The translations under genes were made by a program, and so were the position numbers. DNA of 64,000 bases from Halomonas maura (GTDB taxonomy: Bacteria > Pseudomonadota > Gammaproteobacteria > Pseudomonadales > Halomonadaceae), in NCBI RefSeq assembly GCF_030409305.1, contig NZ_JAUFPQ010000023.1, positions 1-64,000 of the forward strand. Direction: 5' to 3'. Below the pieces are notes generated by a model, which saw nothing but the letters and a program-made list of their open reading frames with translations, did no database searches and was not told the origin of the DNA. Shown here piece by piece: positions 46,975 through 56,282 of the stretch. How positions within the stretch are numbered: the stretch's first letter is position 1; each line of letters begins with the position of its first letter.

Positions 46975-47430
46975 TCACTTGTCCTCGGGGTCGTCGCTCT
47001 TCTTGCCGGTCGCGCCGAGGTTCTGCTGCCAGAAGCGCATGTTCTCCTCGGCCAGCTCGCGCATCATCTCCATCGGGGTGTGGCGCATGGCCTGCTGCCA
47101 CTGGTCCTGCATGCGCTTCTGCTGCTCCAGCATCAGCCGGGTGCCCTGCTCGAGGTAGCGCGCCAGGGGCAGCGGCTGCGCCATGTCGTAGACGCGAATG
47201 AACTGGGCCAGCAGGTCGTTGGAGAACACCTCGGCATCGCCGTCGGCCTGTTCCTGCTCGATGATGATGGTCAGCAGGATGGTCCGGGTCAGGTCCTCGC
47301 CGGACTTGGCATCCTCGACGCGAAAGGGCACCTCGTCGAGGATCAGCCCCCGCAGATCCTCGAGGGTCACATAGCGGCTCTGTTCGGTATCATAGAGCCT
47401 GCGGTTGGCATACTTGCGAATCACGCGCAC
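46975..47430 (-). CDS. phaR: Polyhydroxyalkanoate synthesis repressor PhaR
   Basis: A 151-residue regulator with the N-terminal DNA-binding/PHB-binding part MRVIRKYANRRLYDTEQSRY, VTLEDLRGLILDEVPFRVED and a C-terminal helical, glutamine-rich stretch. PhaR represses phasin genes until PHA granules titrate it. No phaC, phaA, phaB or phaP gene is nearby. It lies 79 bp upstream of purD on the same strand. Confidence 0.94.
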   Translation of the reverse strand: MRVIRKYANRRLYDTEQSRYVTLEDLRGLILDEVPFRVEDAKSGEDLTRTILLTIIIEQEQADGDAEVFSNDLLAQFIRVYDMAQPLPLARYLEQGTRLMLEQQKRMQDQWQQAMRHTPMEMMRELAEENMRFWQQNLGATGKKSDDPEDK

Positions 47431-47530
47431 GGCGATGCTCCTTGTCGTGTCAGGTGGGCGGTCGCCCCCTTATGCAGGTATTGTGCACCGCGCCACCATC
47501 CATGCAAGGCAAAAGGCATCACGAGGCCCC

Positions 47531-48244
47531 ATGAACCTGATCCTGCTCTCGCCCGAAGACATCGAGAACGACCGCCTGGCGCGGGTCCGCGACCCCCGTC
47601 GCCTGGCGCATCTCAAGGAGGTCCACCGGGCCCGGGCGGGCGATGTCATGACGCTGGGCGTCGCCGGCGGATGGCTGGGGCGCGGCGAGTTGTTGACTCT
47701 CGATGCCCACGAGGCGGTGTTCGACGTGGCGGGCCTCGACCAGGCCCCGCCGCCGCCGCTGCCGGTGCACCTGGTGCTGGCCCTGCCGCGCCCGCGCATG
47801 CTGGCCCGGACCCTGGAGCATGTCACGGCGCTGGGGGTGAAGGAGCTGACCCTGCTCCACACCCGCCGGGTGGAGAAGAGCTACTGGCAGTCGCCGGAGC
47901 TCGGCGACGCCAGGATCCGTCGCCACCTGGTGCTGGGCCTGGAGCAGGCCCGGGACACCCGGCTGCCGACGGTGACCCTGGCCAAGGGCTTCCGGCCCTT
48001 CGTCGAGGACCGCCTGCCGGGGCTGCTGGCGGGTCGCCGGGGCCTGCTGGCCCACCCGGGCATGGCCGAGGCCTGCCCGCGCGGGATCGAGGCCCCCACC
48101 CTGCTGGTGGTCGGCCCGGAGGGCGGCTTCATCCCCTGGGAGGTGGAGCGGCTGCTCGCCGCCGGCTGCCGGGGCATCCACCTCGGTCCGCGCATCCTGC
48201 GGGTGGAGACCGCCGTGACCGCCCTGCTCAGCCGGCTCTTCTAG
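47531..48244 (+). CDS. rsmE: 16S rRNA (uracil1498-N3)-methyltransferase
   Basis: A 237-residue SPOUT methyltransferase: LVLALPRPRMLARTLEHVTA, ELTLLHTRRVEKSYWQSPEL, the SAM knot LLVVGPEGGFIPWEVERL and LGPRILRVETAVTALLS. It has a shortened central loop, usual for gammaproteobacterial RsmE variants. Divergent from phaR. Confidence 0.95.
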   Translation: MNLILLSPEDIENDRLARVRDPRRLAHLKEVHRARAGDVMTLGVAGGWLGRGELLTLDAHEAVFDVAGLDQAPPPPLPVHLVLALPRPRMLARTLEHVTALGVKELTLLHTRRVEKSYWQSPELGDARIRRHLVLGLEQARDTRLPTVTLAKGFRPFVEDRLPGLLAGRRGLLAHPGMAEACPRGIEAPTLLVVGPEGGFIPWEVERLLAAGCRGIHLGPRILRVETAVTALLSRLF

Positions 48245-48250
48245 CGCGGC

Positions 48251-48808
48251 TCAGTCCTCGTCGCCGGCCTCGCCCCGCTCGGGCGCGTGAGGCACCCGGG
48301 GCGAGTCCTCGTCGCAGTCCGCCTCGGTGAGGAAGGTCTCGCGCACGTCCAGTCGGCCGAGATGGCCGATGGTGCGGCGCCCGAGCAGCATCGGGTAGGT
48401 CATCTCCTCGCGGTTACGCAGGCTGAACTCCTCCTCGTAGCGGGTCTCCCCCACGCAGATGTCCATCAGCACCACCAGCCGATCATCGCGGCCGCCGGCG
48501 CCGCGCACCACCATGTCACGGAACAGGGGCCGCTCCAGGGTCATCGAGAAGGTCTTGCCGGACGCCTCGTCCTCGAGCATCAGCCGAAAGCGCACCCAGT
48601 CCTCCCCCGCCTTCTCGAAGGTCTCGATGTGGCGGGCGTCCAGCGACGAGGTCAGGGCCCCGCTGTCCAGCTTGGCCTTGACCGCCACGTCCCAGGGCGA
48701 CAGGGTCACCGTCTCGATCCAGCCCACCACCCGCTCGGGGGCGGCGGCCGAGGTCAGGGCCGGCCACAGGGCCACGGCCAGCAGCAGAGGGCGAAGAATG
48801 GCGGTCAT
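48251..48808 (-). CDS. Exported retropepsin-like protein (RimB/ATP-dependent zinc protease family)
   Basis: A 185-residue protein with signal peptide 1-21 (ALTSAAAP). The core reads AVKAKLDSGALTSSLDARHI, where the family has D-T/S-G plus a conserved ALTSSL stretch; the retropepsin-like fold predicts a single catalytic aspartate per chain, so dimers are required. RREEMTYPMLLGRRTIG is the second conserved block. Often annotated as an ATP-dependent zinc protease, which its motifs do not support. The next gene upstream is an MltB-type lytic transglycosylase, 29 bp away. Confidence 0.8.
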   Translation of the reverse strand: MTAILRPLLLAVALWPALTSAAAPERVVGWIETVTLSPWDVAVKAKLDSGALTSSLDARHIETFEKAGEDWVRFRLMLEDEASGKTFSMTLERPLFRDMVVRGAGGRDDRLVVLMDICVGETRYEEEFSLRNREEMTYPMLLGRRTIGHLGRLDVRETFLTEADCDEDSPRVPHAPERGEAGDED

Positions 48809-48837
48809 GCGAGGTCTCCTGAGGGTCAGGCTGGGGA

Positions 48838-50091
48838 TCAGAGGGTCTGGCGCCGCAGGCGCTCGAGCAGGCCGAGGGTAGCGAAGCCGTCGGGGACCAG
48901 GCCGAGCCGGCGCTGGAAGGCGCGCAGGCCACGCCGGGTGTTCGGCCCCAGGACGCCGTCCGGCGGGCCGACCTCGTGGCCGAGGGCGTTCAGTCGACGC
49001 TGCATCTCGCTGACCTGGGCGCGCTTCAGCGGGGGCTCGTCCCTGGGCCAGGCGCCCTGGATGGCATCGCGCCCGGCGAGGACATCCGCCAGGCTGGCCA
49101 CCGCCAGGGCATAGCTGGTGGCATTGTTGTAGCGGCGGATGACCCGGAAGTTGTGGCCGACCAGGAAGGCCGGGCCGCGCGCCCCCGCCGGGGCGATCAC
49201 CGCGGCGTCGTCGAGCGCCGGCAGCGGCCGGCCCTGCCGGCCCTGCACGCCGGCGGCGGCCCACTCGGCACTGGAGCGTCGGATCGACGAGTCGGCCAGG
49301 CCATGATCGAAGTCCGCCGGCAGCACGACCTCCGCCCCCCAGGGCTCGCCCTCGTGCCAGCCGGCCGCCTCGAGGTAGTGGGCGGTGGAGGCCAGCACAT
49401 CGGGAATGCTGCCCCAGATGTCGCGCCGCCCGTCGTCGTCCCCGTCCACCGCATGGGCCAGGAAGCTCGAGGGCAGGAACTGGGTGTGGCCCATGGCACC
49501 GGCCCAGGAGCCGAGCATGCGTTCGGGGGCGATGTCACCGGCCTCGATGATGCGCAGCGCCGCGATCAGCTCGTCCCGGGCAAAGTCGCGGCGGCGCCCC
49601 TCGTAGGCCAGGGTGGCCAGGGCCTCGAGGGTCGAGAAGTCGCCGAGATGATCCCCGTAGCTGCTCTCGATGCCCCAGATGGCGACCAGGATCTCGGCCG
49701 GCACCCCGTAGCGCCGGGCCGCCGCCCGGGCGGTGTCGCGATGCTCGGCCAGGCGCGCGCGACCCTGGCGGATTCGGGTCGGCGAGACGGCGCTGTCCAG
49801 GTACGTCCAGATCGGGCGGACGAATTCCGGCTGGCTGCGGTCCAGCTCGATGACCCGGGGCCGATAGCGCAGGCCGTCCAGGGTTCGGGACAGGGTCGCC
49901 TCCGCGATCCCCGCCGCCCGGGCCCGCTCCCGGAAGGACGCCCGCCAGGCATCGAAGCCGGCCGCCTCCGCCCGCTCGGCGGCCGGCGCGTCGCTCGCGG
50001 CGACGGCCATGAGATCGGGCGAGGCGGCCCGGGCCTGGCAACCCGCCAGGGCGGCAGACAGCAGCACGAGGGAGAGGATCCTGGACATCAT
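48838..50091 (-). CDS. MltB-family lytic murein transglycosylase, lipoprotein
   Basis: A 417-residue lipoprotein with a lipobox LAGC (Cys18) after a short signal peptide. The catalytic domain has VAIWGIESSYGDHLGDFSTL (the Glu is catalytic) and GSWAGAMGHTQFLPSSFLAHA. A peptidoglycan-binding-1 domain with RRLNALGHEVGPPDGVLGPN lies at the C-terminus. It cleaves glycan strands, giving 1,6-anhydro-muropeptides, which feed the recycling route of amgK-murU. Start ATG at 50091 or 50088; AAGGA lies upstream. Confidence 0.93.
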   Translation of the reverse strand: MMSRILSLVLLSAALAGCQARAASPDLMAVAASDAPAAERAEAAGFDAWRASFRERARAAGIAEATLSRTLDGLRYRPRVIELDRSQPEFVRPIWTYLDSAVSPTRIRQGRARLAEHRDTARAAARRYGVPAEILVAIWGIESSYGDHLGDFSTLEALATLAYEGRRRDFARDELIAALRIIEAGDIAPERMLGSWAGAMGHTQFLPSSFLAHAVDGDDDGRRDIWGSIPDVLASTAHYLEAAGWHEGEPWGAEVVLPADFDHGLADSSIRRSSAEWAAAGVQGRQGRPLPALDDAAVIAPAGARGPAFLVGHNFRVIRRYNNATSYALAVASLADVLAGRDAIQGAWPRDEPPLKRAQVSEMQRRLNALGHEVGPPDGVLGPNTRRGLRAFQRRLGLVPDGFATLGLLERLRRQTL

Positions 50092-50231
50092 GGGCTGGCG
50101 TTCCTTGGCAACATCAGGCCGACGATGATCGCGCAGAACGCCGTTTCAGGCCAGTAGCAGCCGCCGAGAGATCGGCGGCAGCTGACGGGCGGTGAAGGCC
50201 AGCAGGCCGCCAGAGCCAGCGGGGCCAGGGA

Positions 50232-50633
50232 TCAGGGGGGATCTCGCGGGGTGGGGTCCGACGGCTCGTCCGGCCGTTCCAGGCCACTGTCGAGGCGGTG
50301 CGTGAGGGGGTGATAGTGGGGTCGCAGTTCGTCCTTCAGGGTGCCGCTCCACAGCCGTGTGCCGACGAAGTAGCCTGCCCGGCCGATGACATGGGCCGCC
50401 ACCGGCGCCGTCATCATCAGGAAGAGCACCACCCCGAGCGCCCGGGCGACCACCGCCACCTCGCCGAAATGCAGCGCCACCGCCAGCATGATCAGCGAGA
50501 CGCCGAGGGTGGCCGCCTTGGTGGTGGCATGCATGCGGGTCAGCAGGTCGGGCAGGCGCACCACGCCCAGCGCGGCCACCAGCATGAAGGTGGTGCCGGC
50601 GAGGATCAGGCCGACCACTAGCCACTCAATCAT
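50232..50633 (-). CDS. mnhG: Mrp antiporter subunit G (operon 1)
   Basis: A 133-residue membrane protein with three helices and the MnhG region [20 protein letters not shown]. The hydrophilic tail extends about 45 residues beyond the usual end, which is unusual. Last gene of the 7-gene operon; overlaps mnhF by 8 bp. Confidence 0.92.
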   Translation of the reverse strand: MIEWLVVGLILAGTTFMLVAALGVVRLPDLLTRMHATTKAATLGVSLIMLAVALHFGEVAVVARALGVVLFLMMTAPVAAHVIGRAGYFVGTRLWSGTLKDELRPHYHPLTHRLDSGLERPDEPSDPTPRDPP

Positions 50634-50895
50634 CCCGCGGCCCTCCCCGTTCCAGGAACCGGGCGAAGCCGATGGTGGCCATGAAGCTCATCAGTGCCAT
50701 GACGATGGCCACGTCGAGCAGCAGGGCGATGTCGGTGGCGATGGCCAGCAAGCCGATGATCCCCACGATGATCGTCGCGAAGAGTTCCAGGGCCACCACC
50801 CGGTCGGGCAGGCCGGGCCCGCGGAACAGCCGCAGGAAGACCAGGCCCAGCGCCAGGGTCAGTAACGTCAGGCAGAGCAGGATGACGATCGGCAT
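50626..50895 (-). CDS. mnhF: Mrp antiporter subunit F (operon 1)
   Basis: An 89-residue protein with three helices; family motif [20 protein letters not shown]. The start is the ATG at 50895; the open frame upstream overlaps the end of mnhE. Confidence 0.9.
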   Translation of the reverse strand: MPIVILLCLTLLTLALGLVFLRLFRGPGLPDRVVALELFATIIVGIIGLLAIATDIALLLDVAIVMALMSFMATIGFARFLERGGPRDD

Positions 50896-50932
50896 GGCGG
50901 GCCTCCCTTGGCTGAGCAATGTCTGAAAAAGC

Positions 50933-51406
50933 TTAGCGGAACAGCGCCAGGGCCCGGCGCTCGAGCTCGGCCAGGCTGCGTCGCAGCGCCGGCTCGTCAC
51001 CGAGGAACATGGCATGGATGTAGAGCACGCGATGATCGTCGGAGACGTCCAGGCTCAGGGTCCCCGGGGTCAGGGAAATCAGGTTGGCGACGAAGGCGAT
51101 CTCGAAGTCGCTGCGCGCCGCCAGCGGCATGGCGATCACCCCCGGCTTCATGTACCAGGGCGGCGTGAGGATGTCGTAGGCCACCTTGAGGTTGGCCAGC
51201 AGCAGCTGCCGGACGAAGAAGCCGACGAAGGCCACCAGCCGGGGCAGGCGTTGCGCGTAGCCCGACAGGGCGGCGATCCGGGGCTGCACCAGCGCCAGCA
51301 CCAGATAGGCGAAGACCAGCCCGGTCAGCAGGTTGGCGCCGCTGAAGTCGCCGGTGAGCAGCAGCCAGCCCAGCCCCAGCAGCAGGTTCCACATCATGCC
51401 GATCAT
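50933..51406 (-). CDS. mnhE: Mrp antiporter subunit E (operon 1)
   Basis: A 157-residue subunit with two or three helices and the MnhE motif [18 protein letters not shown]. Overlaps mnhD by 4 bp. The family is needed for complex assembly. Confidence 0.92.
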   Translation of the reverse strand: MIGMMWNLLLGLGWLLLTGDFSGANLLTGLVFAYLVLALVQPRIAALSGYAQRLPRLVAFVGFFVRQLLLANLKVAYDILTPPWYMKPGVIAMPLAARSDFEIAFVANLISLTPGTLSLDVSDDHRVLYIHAMFLGDEPALRRSLAELERRALALFR

Positions 51407-52914
51407 GGCGCCGCCTCCCCGGCGGGGCCGAGCACCGCGCGGATATAGCGCTCGGGGTCGAGCAGCTGCTCGGCCGAGGCCTCGGCCAGGTCATAGAGGG
51501 ACCCCGCATGCAGGCCGAGGAACAGCGTGCACAGCGCCAGCCCCACCACCGGCGCCATCATCAGCCACAGCTCGCCCCGCGCCACCGGCACCGGCGTGTC
51601 GACGTCCTGCGGGCAGGCCTTCCAGAACACCTCGGCCCAGATCTTGACCATCGAGAACAGCGTGAGCAGCCCGACCAGCAGGGCGATGGCGGTCACCCCG
51701 TAGGCCCCGGCCTCGAGGCCGGCCCGGATCACGATGAACTTGGCGAAGAAGCCGGAGAGCGGCGGCATGCCGGCCAGCGACAGCGCCGGCACGAGGAACA
51801 GCACCGACAGCCAGGGGCGCTGCCGGTAGAGCCCGCCCAGCCGCTCGAGTCGATAGCTGCCGCGCAGGCGATGGACGATGCCGCTGATCAGGAACAGGTT
51901 GGTCTTCACGATGATGTGATGGACGATGTAGAAGAGCCCGCCGAGCACCGCCAGCGGCGTGAACAGCGCCAGGCCCAGCAGCATGTAGCCGATCTGGCTG
52001 ACGATATGGAACGACAGGATGCGCCGGAACTCGAACTGGACCGCCGCCCCGAGCACCCCCGAGAGCATGGTCAGGCCCGCCCCCCACAGCAGGACCTGAT
52101 GGGTATAGCCCGGGCTGTGGGGGAAGACCAGCGTGAACATGCGAAACAGGGCATACACGCCCACCTTGGTGAGCAGCCCCGCGAACAGTGCCGACACCGC
52201 CACCGGCGGCGTGTGATAGGAGGCCGGCAGCCAGAAGAACAACGGGAAGGCCGCCGCCTTGATGCCGAAGGCGACCATGAACATCATCGCCAGCGCCTCG
52301 ACCATGCCGTCCCCCGGGAGCATCGCCACGCGCCGCGCGACATCGGCCATGTTCAGGGTGCCGAGCTTGCCGTAGAGCAGCCCCACGGCGACCAGGAAGA
52401 TCACCGACGACAGCATGTTGAGGGTGACGTACTTGATCGCCCCTTCCATCTGGGCCTTCTCGCCGCCCAGGATGAGCAGCGCGAAGGACGCCACCAGCAT
52501 CACCTCGAACCACACGTAGAGGTTGAACAGGTCGCCGGTGAGAAAGGCGCCCACGACCCCCGCCAGCAGCAGATGCATCAGCGGGAAATAGCCGAAGGCC
52601 TGGTGCTCTCGGCCGCTGGTCGCCAGCGAGAAGACGGCCACGGCAAGGCCGATCAGGCCGGTGATGACCACCATCAGGGTGCCCAGCAGGTCGGCGACCA
52701 GGCTGATGCCGAAGGGCGCCGGCCAGGCCCCCACCTGGACCACCAGGATGCCCTCCTGCCGCACCCGGTGGAGCAGCCAGCCTCCGGCGATCAGCAGCCC
52801 GCCGGTGCCGGCCACGGCGAGCCCTCGCTGCAGGCGTGGCTGGCGCCAGGCCATCAGCGACAGGGTCCCGGCGAGCAGGGGGATCAGCAGGGGCAGCGTG
52901 ACCGCCGGGTTCAC
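51403..52914 (-). CDS. mnhD: Mrp antiporter subunit D (operon 1)
   Basis: A 503-residue NuoN-like proton-channel subunit with about 14 helices. Conserved charged residues: [17 protein letters not shown] (Glu), [20 protein letters not shown] (Lys), and [11 protein letters not shown] (Lys). Homologous to complex I antiporter-like subunits. Overlaps mnhC and mnhE by 4 bp each. Confidence 0.95.
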   Translation of the reverse strand: MNPAVTLPLLIPLLAGTLSLMAWRQPRLQRGLAVAGTGGLLIAGGWLLHRVRQEGILVVQVGAWPAPFGISLVADLLGTLMVVITGLIGLAVAVFSLATSGREHQAFGYFPLMHLLLAGVVGAFLTGDLFNLYVWFEVMLVASFALLILGGEKAQMEGAIKYVTLNMLSSVIFLVAVGLLYGKLGTLNMADVARRVAMLPGDGMVEALAMMFMVAFGIKAAAFPLFFWLPASYHTPPVAVSALFAGLLTKVGVYALFRMFTLVFPHSPGYTHQVLLWGAGLTMLSGVLGAAVQFEFRRILSFHIVSQIGYMLLGLALFTPLAVLGGLFYIVHHIIVKTNLFLISGIVHRLRGSYRLERLGGLYRQRPWLSVLFLVPALSLAGMPPLSGFFAKFIVIRAGLEAGAYGVTAIALLVGLLTLFSMVKIWAEVFWKACPQDVDTPVPVARGELWLMMAPVVGLALCTLFLGLHAGSLYDLAEASAEQLLDPERYIRAVLGPAGEAAP

Positions 52915-53258
52915 GTATCGGTTTCCTTCAGGTGGTCCAGGTCATCGGTGCGCACCACCTCCCAGGCACGATGCACCAGCACCACGGCGAAGGACAGCAC
53001 GCCGAAGGAGATCACGATGGCGGTGAGCACCAGCGCCTGGGGCAACGGATCGGCCACCGCCCCCACGGGCGCGCTCATCCCCTGGGGTACCAGCGGGGGC
53101 GCATCGCGGGTCAGGCCGGCGGTGACGAAGATCAGCAGGTTGGCCGCATTGGAGAGCAGCATCAGGCCGATCACCAGCTTGACGATGGAGCGTCGCAGCA
53201 TCATGTAGATGGCGGCGGCGAAGAGAATGCCGATGATCACGGCCATCACGGGTTCCAT
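52911..53258 (-). CDS. mnhC: Mrp antiporter subunit C (operon 1)
   Basis: A 115-residue NuoK-like subunit with three helices: [20 protein letters not shown] and [20 protein letters not shown], the family hallmark. The paralogue in operon 2 shares both motifs. Confidence 0.94.
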   Translation of the reverse strand: MEPVMAVIIGILFAAAIYMMLRRSIVKLVIGLMLLSNAANLLIFVTAGLTRDAPPLVPQGMSAPVGAVADPLPQALVLTAIVISFGVLSFAVVLVHRAWEVVRTDDLDHLKETDT

Positions 53259-53270
53259 GGAGCCTCCTCG

Positions 53271-53705
53271 TCAGCGGATGACATCGTCCCGGTCGGTCTC
53301 CACCAGGGCGATGATGGCGGTCAGCACCGAGCCGATGACCGCCAGGTAGACGCCGATGTCGAAGATCAGCGGGGTCGAGATCTCGAGCCCGATGCCCGGG
53401 ATCCGCCACCACTGGGCGGTGAACAGGGGCTCGCCCCACCACCAGGCGGGCAGGGTCGAGAGCACGCCGATCAGCAGTCCCAGGCCGATCAGATCGCGGG
53501 GGGACACCTTGAGCAGGGCGCGCAGGGCCTGGCGCCCGTGGGCGAAGAGGAACAGCGCCAGCCCTCCCGCGGCCACCAGGCCGGCGATGAAGCCGCCGCC
53601 CGGCTCATCATGGCCGCGCTGCAGCAGGAACAGCGAGAACAGCAGTTGCAGGGGCACCAGCAGGCGCGCCGCGACCTCGAGGATCAGGGTGCCGGACTTA
53701 ACCAT
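53271..53705 (-). CDS. mnhB: Mrp antiporter subunit B (operon 1)
   Basis: A 144-residue separate MnhB with [20 protein letters not shown] and [20 protein letters not shown]. The ATG at 53705 overlaps mnhA by 8 bp. The paralogue in operon 2 is fused to subunit A. Confidence 0.93.
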   Translation of the reverse strand: MVKSGTLILEVAARLLVPLQLLFSLFLLQRGHDEPGGGFIAGLVAAGGLALFLFAHGRQALRALLKVSPRDLIGLGLLIGVLSTLPAWWWGEPLFTAQWWRIPGIGLEISTPLIFDIGVYLAVIGSVLTAIIALVETDRDDVIR

Positions 53706-56028
53706 GACCGCCCTCCCCCGCTCGCGCCTCCCGCCGGCTCGCGGGATCCTCGGGACGCAGGCCGAGCATCGCGAAGACCCCGGTGGCGGCCAGGCCCAGC
53801 ACGATGACCTCGCCGAGGGTGTCCAGCGCCCGGAAGTCCACCAGGATGACGTTGACCAGGTTATGGCCATGCCCCATCGGCAGCCCGTTGGCGATCATGT
53901 ACGCGGAGATGCGCGGCAGTTGCTCGCCGCCGAGCACCGACAGCATCAGCAGGCTGATCAGCCCGCCGACCAGGCTCGCCACCCCCAGGTCGCGCAGGCG
54001 TTGCAGCGGGGTGGAGAGGATGGCGAAGCGCGGCAGGCGAAACAGCACCAGCGCCAGCAGGACCACCGTCAGGGTCTCCACCAGCAGTTGGGTGATCGCC
54101 AGGTCCGGCGCGCTGAACAGCACGAAGATCAGGGCGATGGAGAACCCCATGGCGCCCAGGGCGGCGACCGCCGCCAGCCGGGAACGCATCAGGCAGGCCG
54201 TCACCGCCCCGGCCACCATCAGCGCGGCGACCACGGCCTCGTGCCCCCGGGCCGACGGCACGGGGGCCGCCAGGGTCCCGTGGCGCACGAACAGGGCATG
54301 ACCGACCAGCCCCAGCAGCACCAGCAGGGTCATCACCAGGTAGCTGCGCAGGTGGCCATTCTGCAGCCATCGGGTCTGCGCCTCGGCGAGACGCAGCCAG
54401 CCGCGCATCACGGCCGCGTAGCCGCCCTCCGGGCCGAGGGCCATGAGGGGCTCGAGCCGCGCCGACCAGACCCGCACACCCTCCCAGTGGCGCACCACCA
54501 GCGCCCCCAGCAGCAGGCTGGCCAACGATAGGCCGAGTGGCAGGGTAATGCCGTGCCAGAGCGTCAGGTGGACCGCCGCCTCGCGCACGCCCAGGCCCTG
54601 CACGGTGGCCGTCACCAGTGCCTCGAGCCCGTGCGGCGCGAGCCCCAGCCACAGCGAGAGGCCCACCAGCAGGACCGGGCCGGCGAGCATCGCCGGGGAG
54701 CCCTCGCGGGGCGGCCGGGGCGTCTCCCGCACGGCCCCGAAGAAGGGACGCAGGACCATCAGCGCCGCCACCGCCAGGGTCAACAGGGCGGCGAGGAAGG
54801 CCAGTGGCAGGATCACCCCACGCAGGCGGTCGGCCTCGAGCACCGCGGCGAACAGCGCCTCCTTGCCGATGAAGCCCAGCAACGGCGGCAGGCCGGCCAG
54901 CGACAGGGCGGCGAGCCCGGCCACCAGGGCGGTCCAGGGCATGCGATGGCGCAGGCCCCCCATGCCGGTCAGGTCCCGGGTCCCGGTGGCCTGGTCGAGG
55001 ATGCCGGCCACCAGGAACATCGCGCCCTTGTAGAGCGCATGGGCCACCAGGAAGACGACGAAGGCGGCCAGCGCCGCGCGGCTGCCGATGCCCAGCAGCA
55101 GGGTCATGGCGCCCAGCGCCATCACCGTGGAATAGGCCAGCAGGATCTTGAGGTGGGTCTGGCGGATCGCCAGGCAGGCGCCCAGGGCCATGGTCAAGGC
55201 CCCCACCAGCGAGAGGGTGACGACCCAGGCGTCACTGCTGCCCAGCACCGGATGCAGGCGGGCCAGCAGGTAGATCCCGGCCTTGACCATGGTCGCCGAG
55301 TGGAGATAGGCCGAGACCGGCGTCGGCGCGGCCATGGCGTTGGGCAGCCAGAAGTGGAAGGGAAACTGTGCCGACTTGGTGAAGGCCCCCAGCAGCACAC
55401 AGACCAGCAAGGGTCCGTGCAGCGCATGCGCCTGCACGGCCTCGCCGCGGCCGGCCAGCTCGGCCAGCGACCAGCTGCCCCCGGCCTGGGCCAGCATGAC
55501 CAGCCCGGCCAGCAGGGCCAGGCCGCCACCGGCGGTGACCATCAGGCTCTGCAGCGCCGCCTTGCGCGCCGCCGGATCCTCGTGATGGAAGCCGATCAGC
55601 AGGTAGGAAGTCAGGCTGGTGAGCTCCCAGAAGATGAACAGGGTCACCAGGTTGTCGGCCAGCACCAGGCCGAGCATCGCCATCATGAAGGCAACGATCA
55701 GCACCAGGAAGCGGGGCTGGTCGGGATCGTCACGCAGGTAGTCTCCCGAATAGACCAGCACCAGGGCGCCGATGGCACAGATTAGCAGGGCGAACAGCCA
55801 GGCCAGACCGTCGAGGAAGAAGGTCAGCGAGACGCCCAGGGCGGGCACCCAGGGCCAGGCCAGCAGCAGCGTCTCGCCGGCGGCGATCAGCGGCCACTGC
55901 CAGAGCAGCCACAGCACCAGGCTCGCCGGCAGCAGGGCCATCATCGGCGCCGTCCGGGCGCCGAGCCAGCGGTGCAGCAGTGGCGCCAGCCCCGCCATCA
56001 CGAAACCTGCCAGCACAGCCTGTTGCAT
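53698..56028 (-). CDS. mnhA: Mrp antiporter subunit A (operon 1)
   Basis: A 776-residue NuoL-like subunit. The antiporter core has [17 protein letters not shown] (Glu135) and [20 protein letters not shown] with [15 protein letters not shown]. The C-terminal part has the MbhD/E-type region [20 protein letters not shown] and [19 protein letters not shown]. First gene of the minus-strand operon; GGAGG before the ATG at 56028. Confidence 0.95.
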   Translation of the reverse strand: MQQAVLAGFVMAGLAPLLHRWLGARTAPMMALLPASLVLWLLWQWPLIAAGETLLLAWPWVPALGVSLTFFLDGLAWLFALLICAIGALVLVYSGDYLRDDPDQPRFLVLIVAFMMAMLGLVLADNLVTLFIFWELTSLTSYLLIGFHHEDPAARKAALQSLMVTAGGGLALLAGLVMLAQAGGSWSLAELAGRGEAVQAHALHGPLLVCVLLGAFTKSAQFPFHFWLPNAMAAPTPVSAYLHSATMVKAGIYLLARLHPVLGSSDAWVVTLSLVGALTMALGACLAIRQTHLKILLAYSTVMALGAMTLLLGIGSRAALAAFVVFLVAHALYKGAMFLVAGILDQATGTRDLTGMGGLRHRMPWTALVAGLAALSLAGLPPLLGFIGKEALFAAVLEADRLRGVILPLAFLAALLTLAVAALMVLRPFFGAVRETPRPPREGSPAMLAGPVLLVGLSLWLGLAPHGLEALVTATVQGLGVREAAVHLTLWHGITLPLGLSLASLLLGALVVRHWEGVRVWSARLEPLMALGPEGGYAAVMRGWLRLAEAQTRWLQNGHLRSYLVMTLLVLLGLVGHALFVRHGTLAAPVPSARGHEAVVAALMVAGAVTACLMRSRLAAVAALGAMGFSIALIFVLFSAPDLAITQLLVETLTVVLLALVLFRLPRFAILSTPLQRLRDLGVASLVGGLISLLMLSVLGGEQLPRISAYMIANGLPMGHGHNLVNVILVDFRALDTLGEVIVLGLAATGVFAMLGLRPEDPASRREARAGEGGHG

Positions 56029-56282
56029 GACGTTCCTCCGCGCCAGACGGTGGCCCTCGGCGTGGGTCGGTTTTCCCGTTCCTATCGCTTCACTCTAGTC
56101 GAGGCGGGGAGTTGAAAGGTAAGGAGGGCGCGAGCCGCCCTCTTTGCGGTAGAGTATGGGGCGAATGCCATTGATGGGCCTGTTCGCCCAGGGACGGAGG
56201 CGATGCCTAGCCGCTTGTTCGGGGCCGTCCCTCGGCAGGATGGGACCCTTGGCCCAACGCAAACGCGCAGGATGACCGATCG
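56029..56282. promoter_or_regulatory. Shared divergent control region of the two Mrp operons
   Basis: 254 bp with no supported gene; AT-richer and containing short direct motifs (TTGAAAG at 56112). Both operons must start here unless they are read from outside. I could not fix a -35/-10 pair. An ideal place for Na+ or pH-responsive control. Confidence 0.5.
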
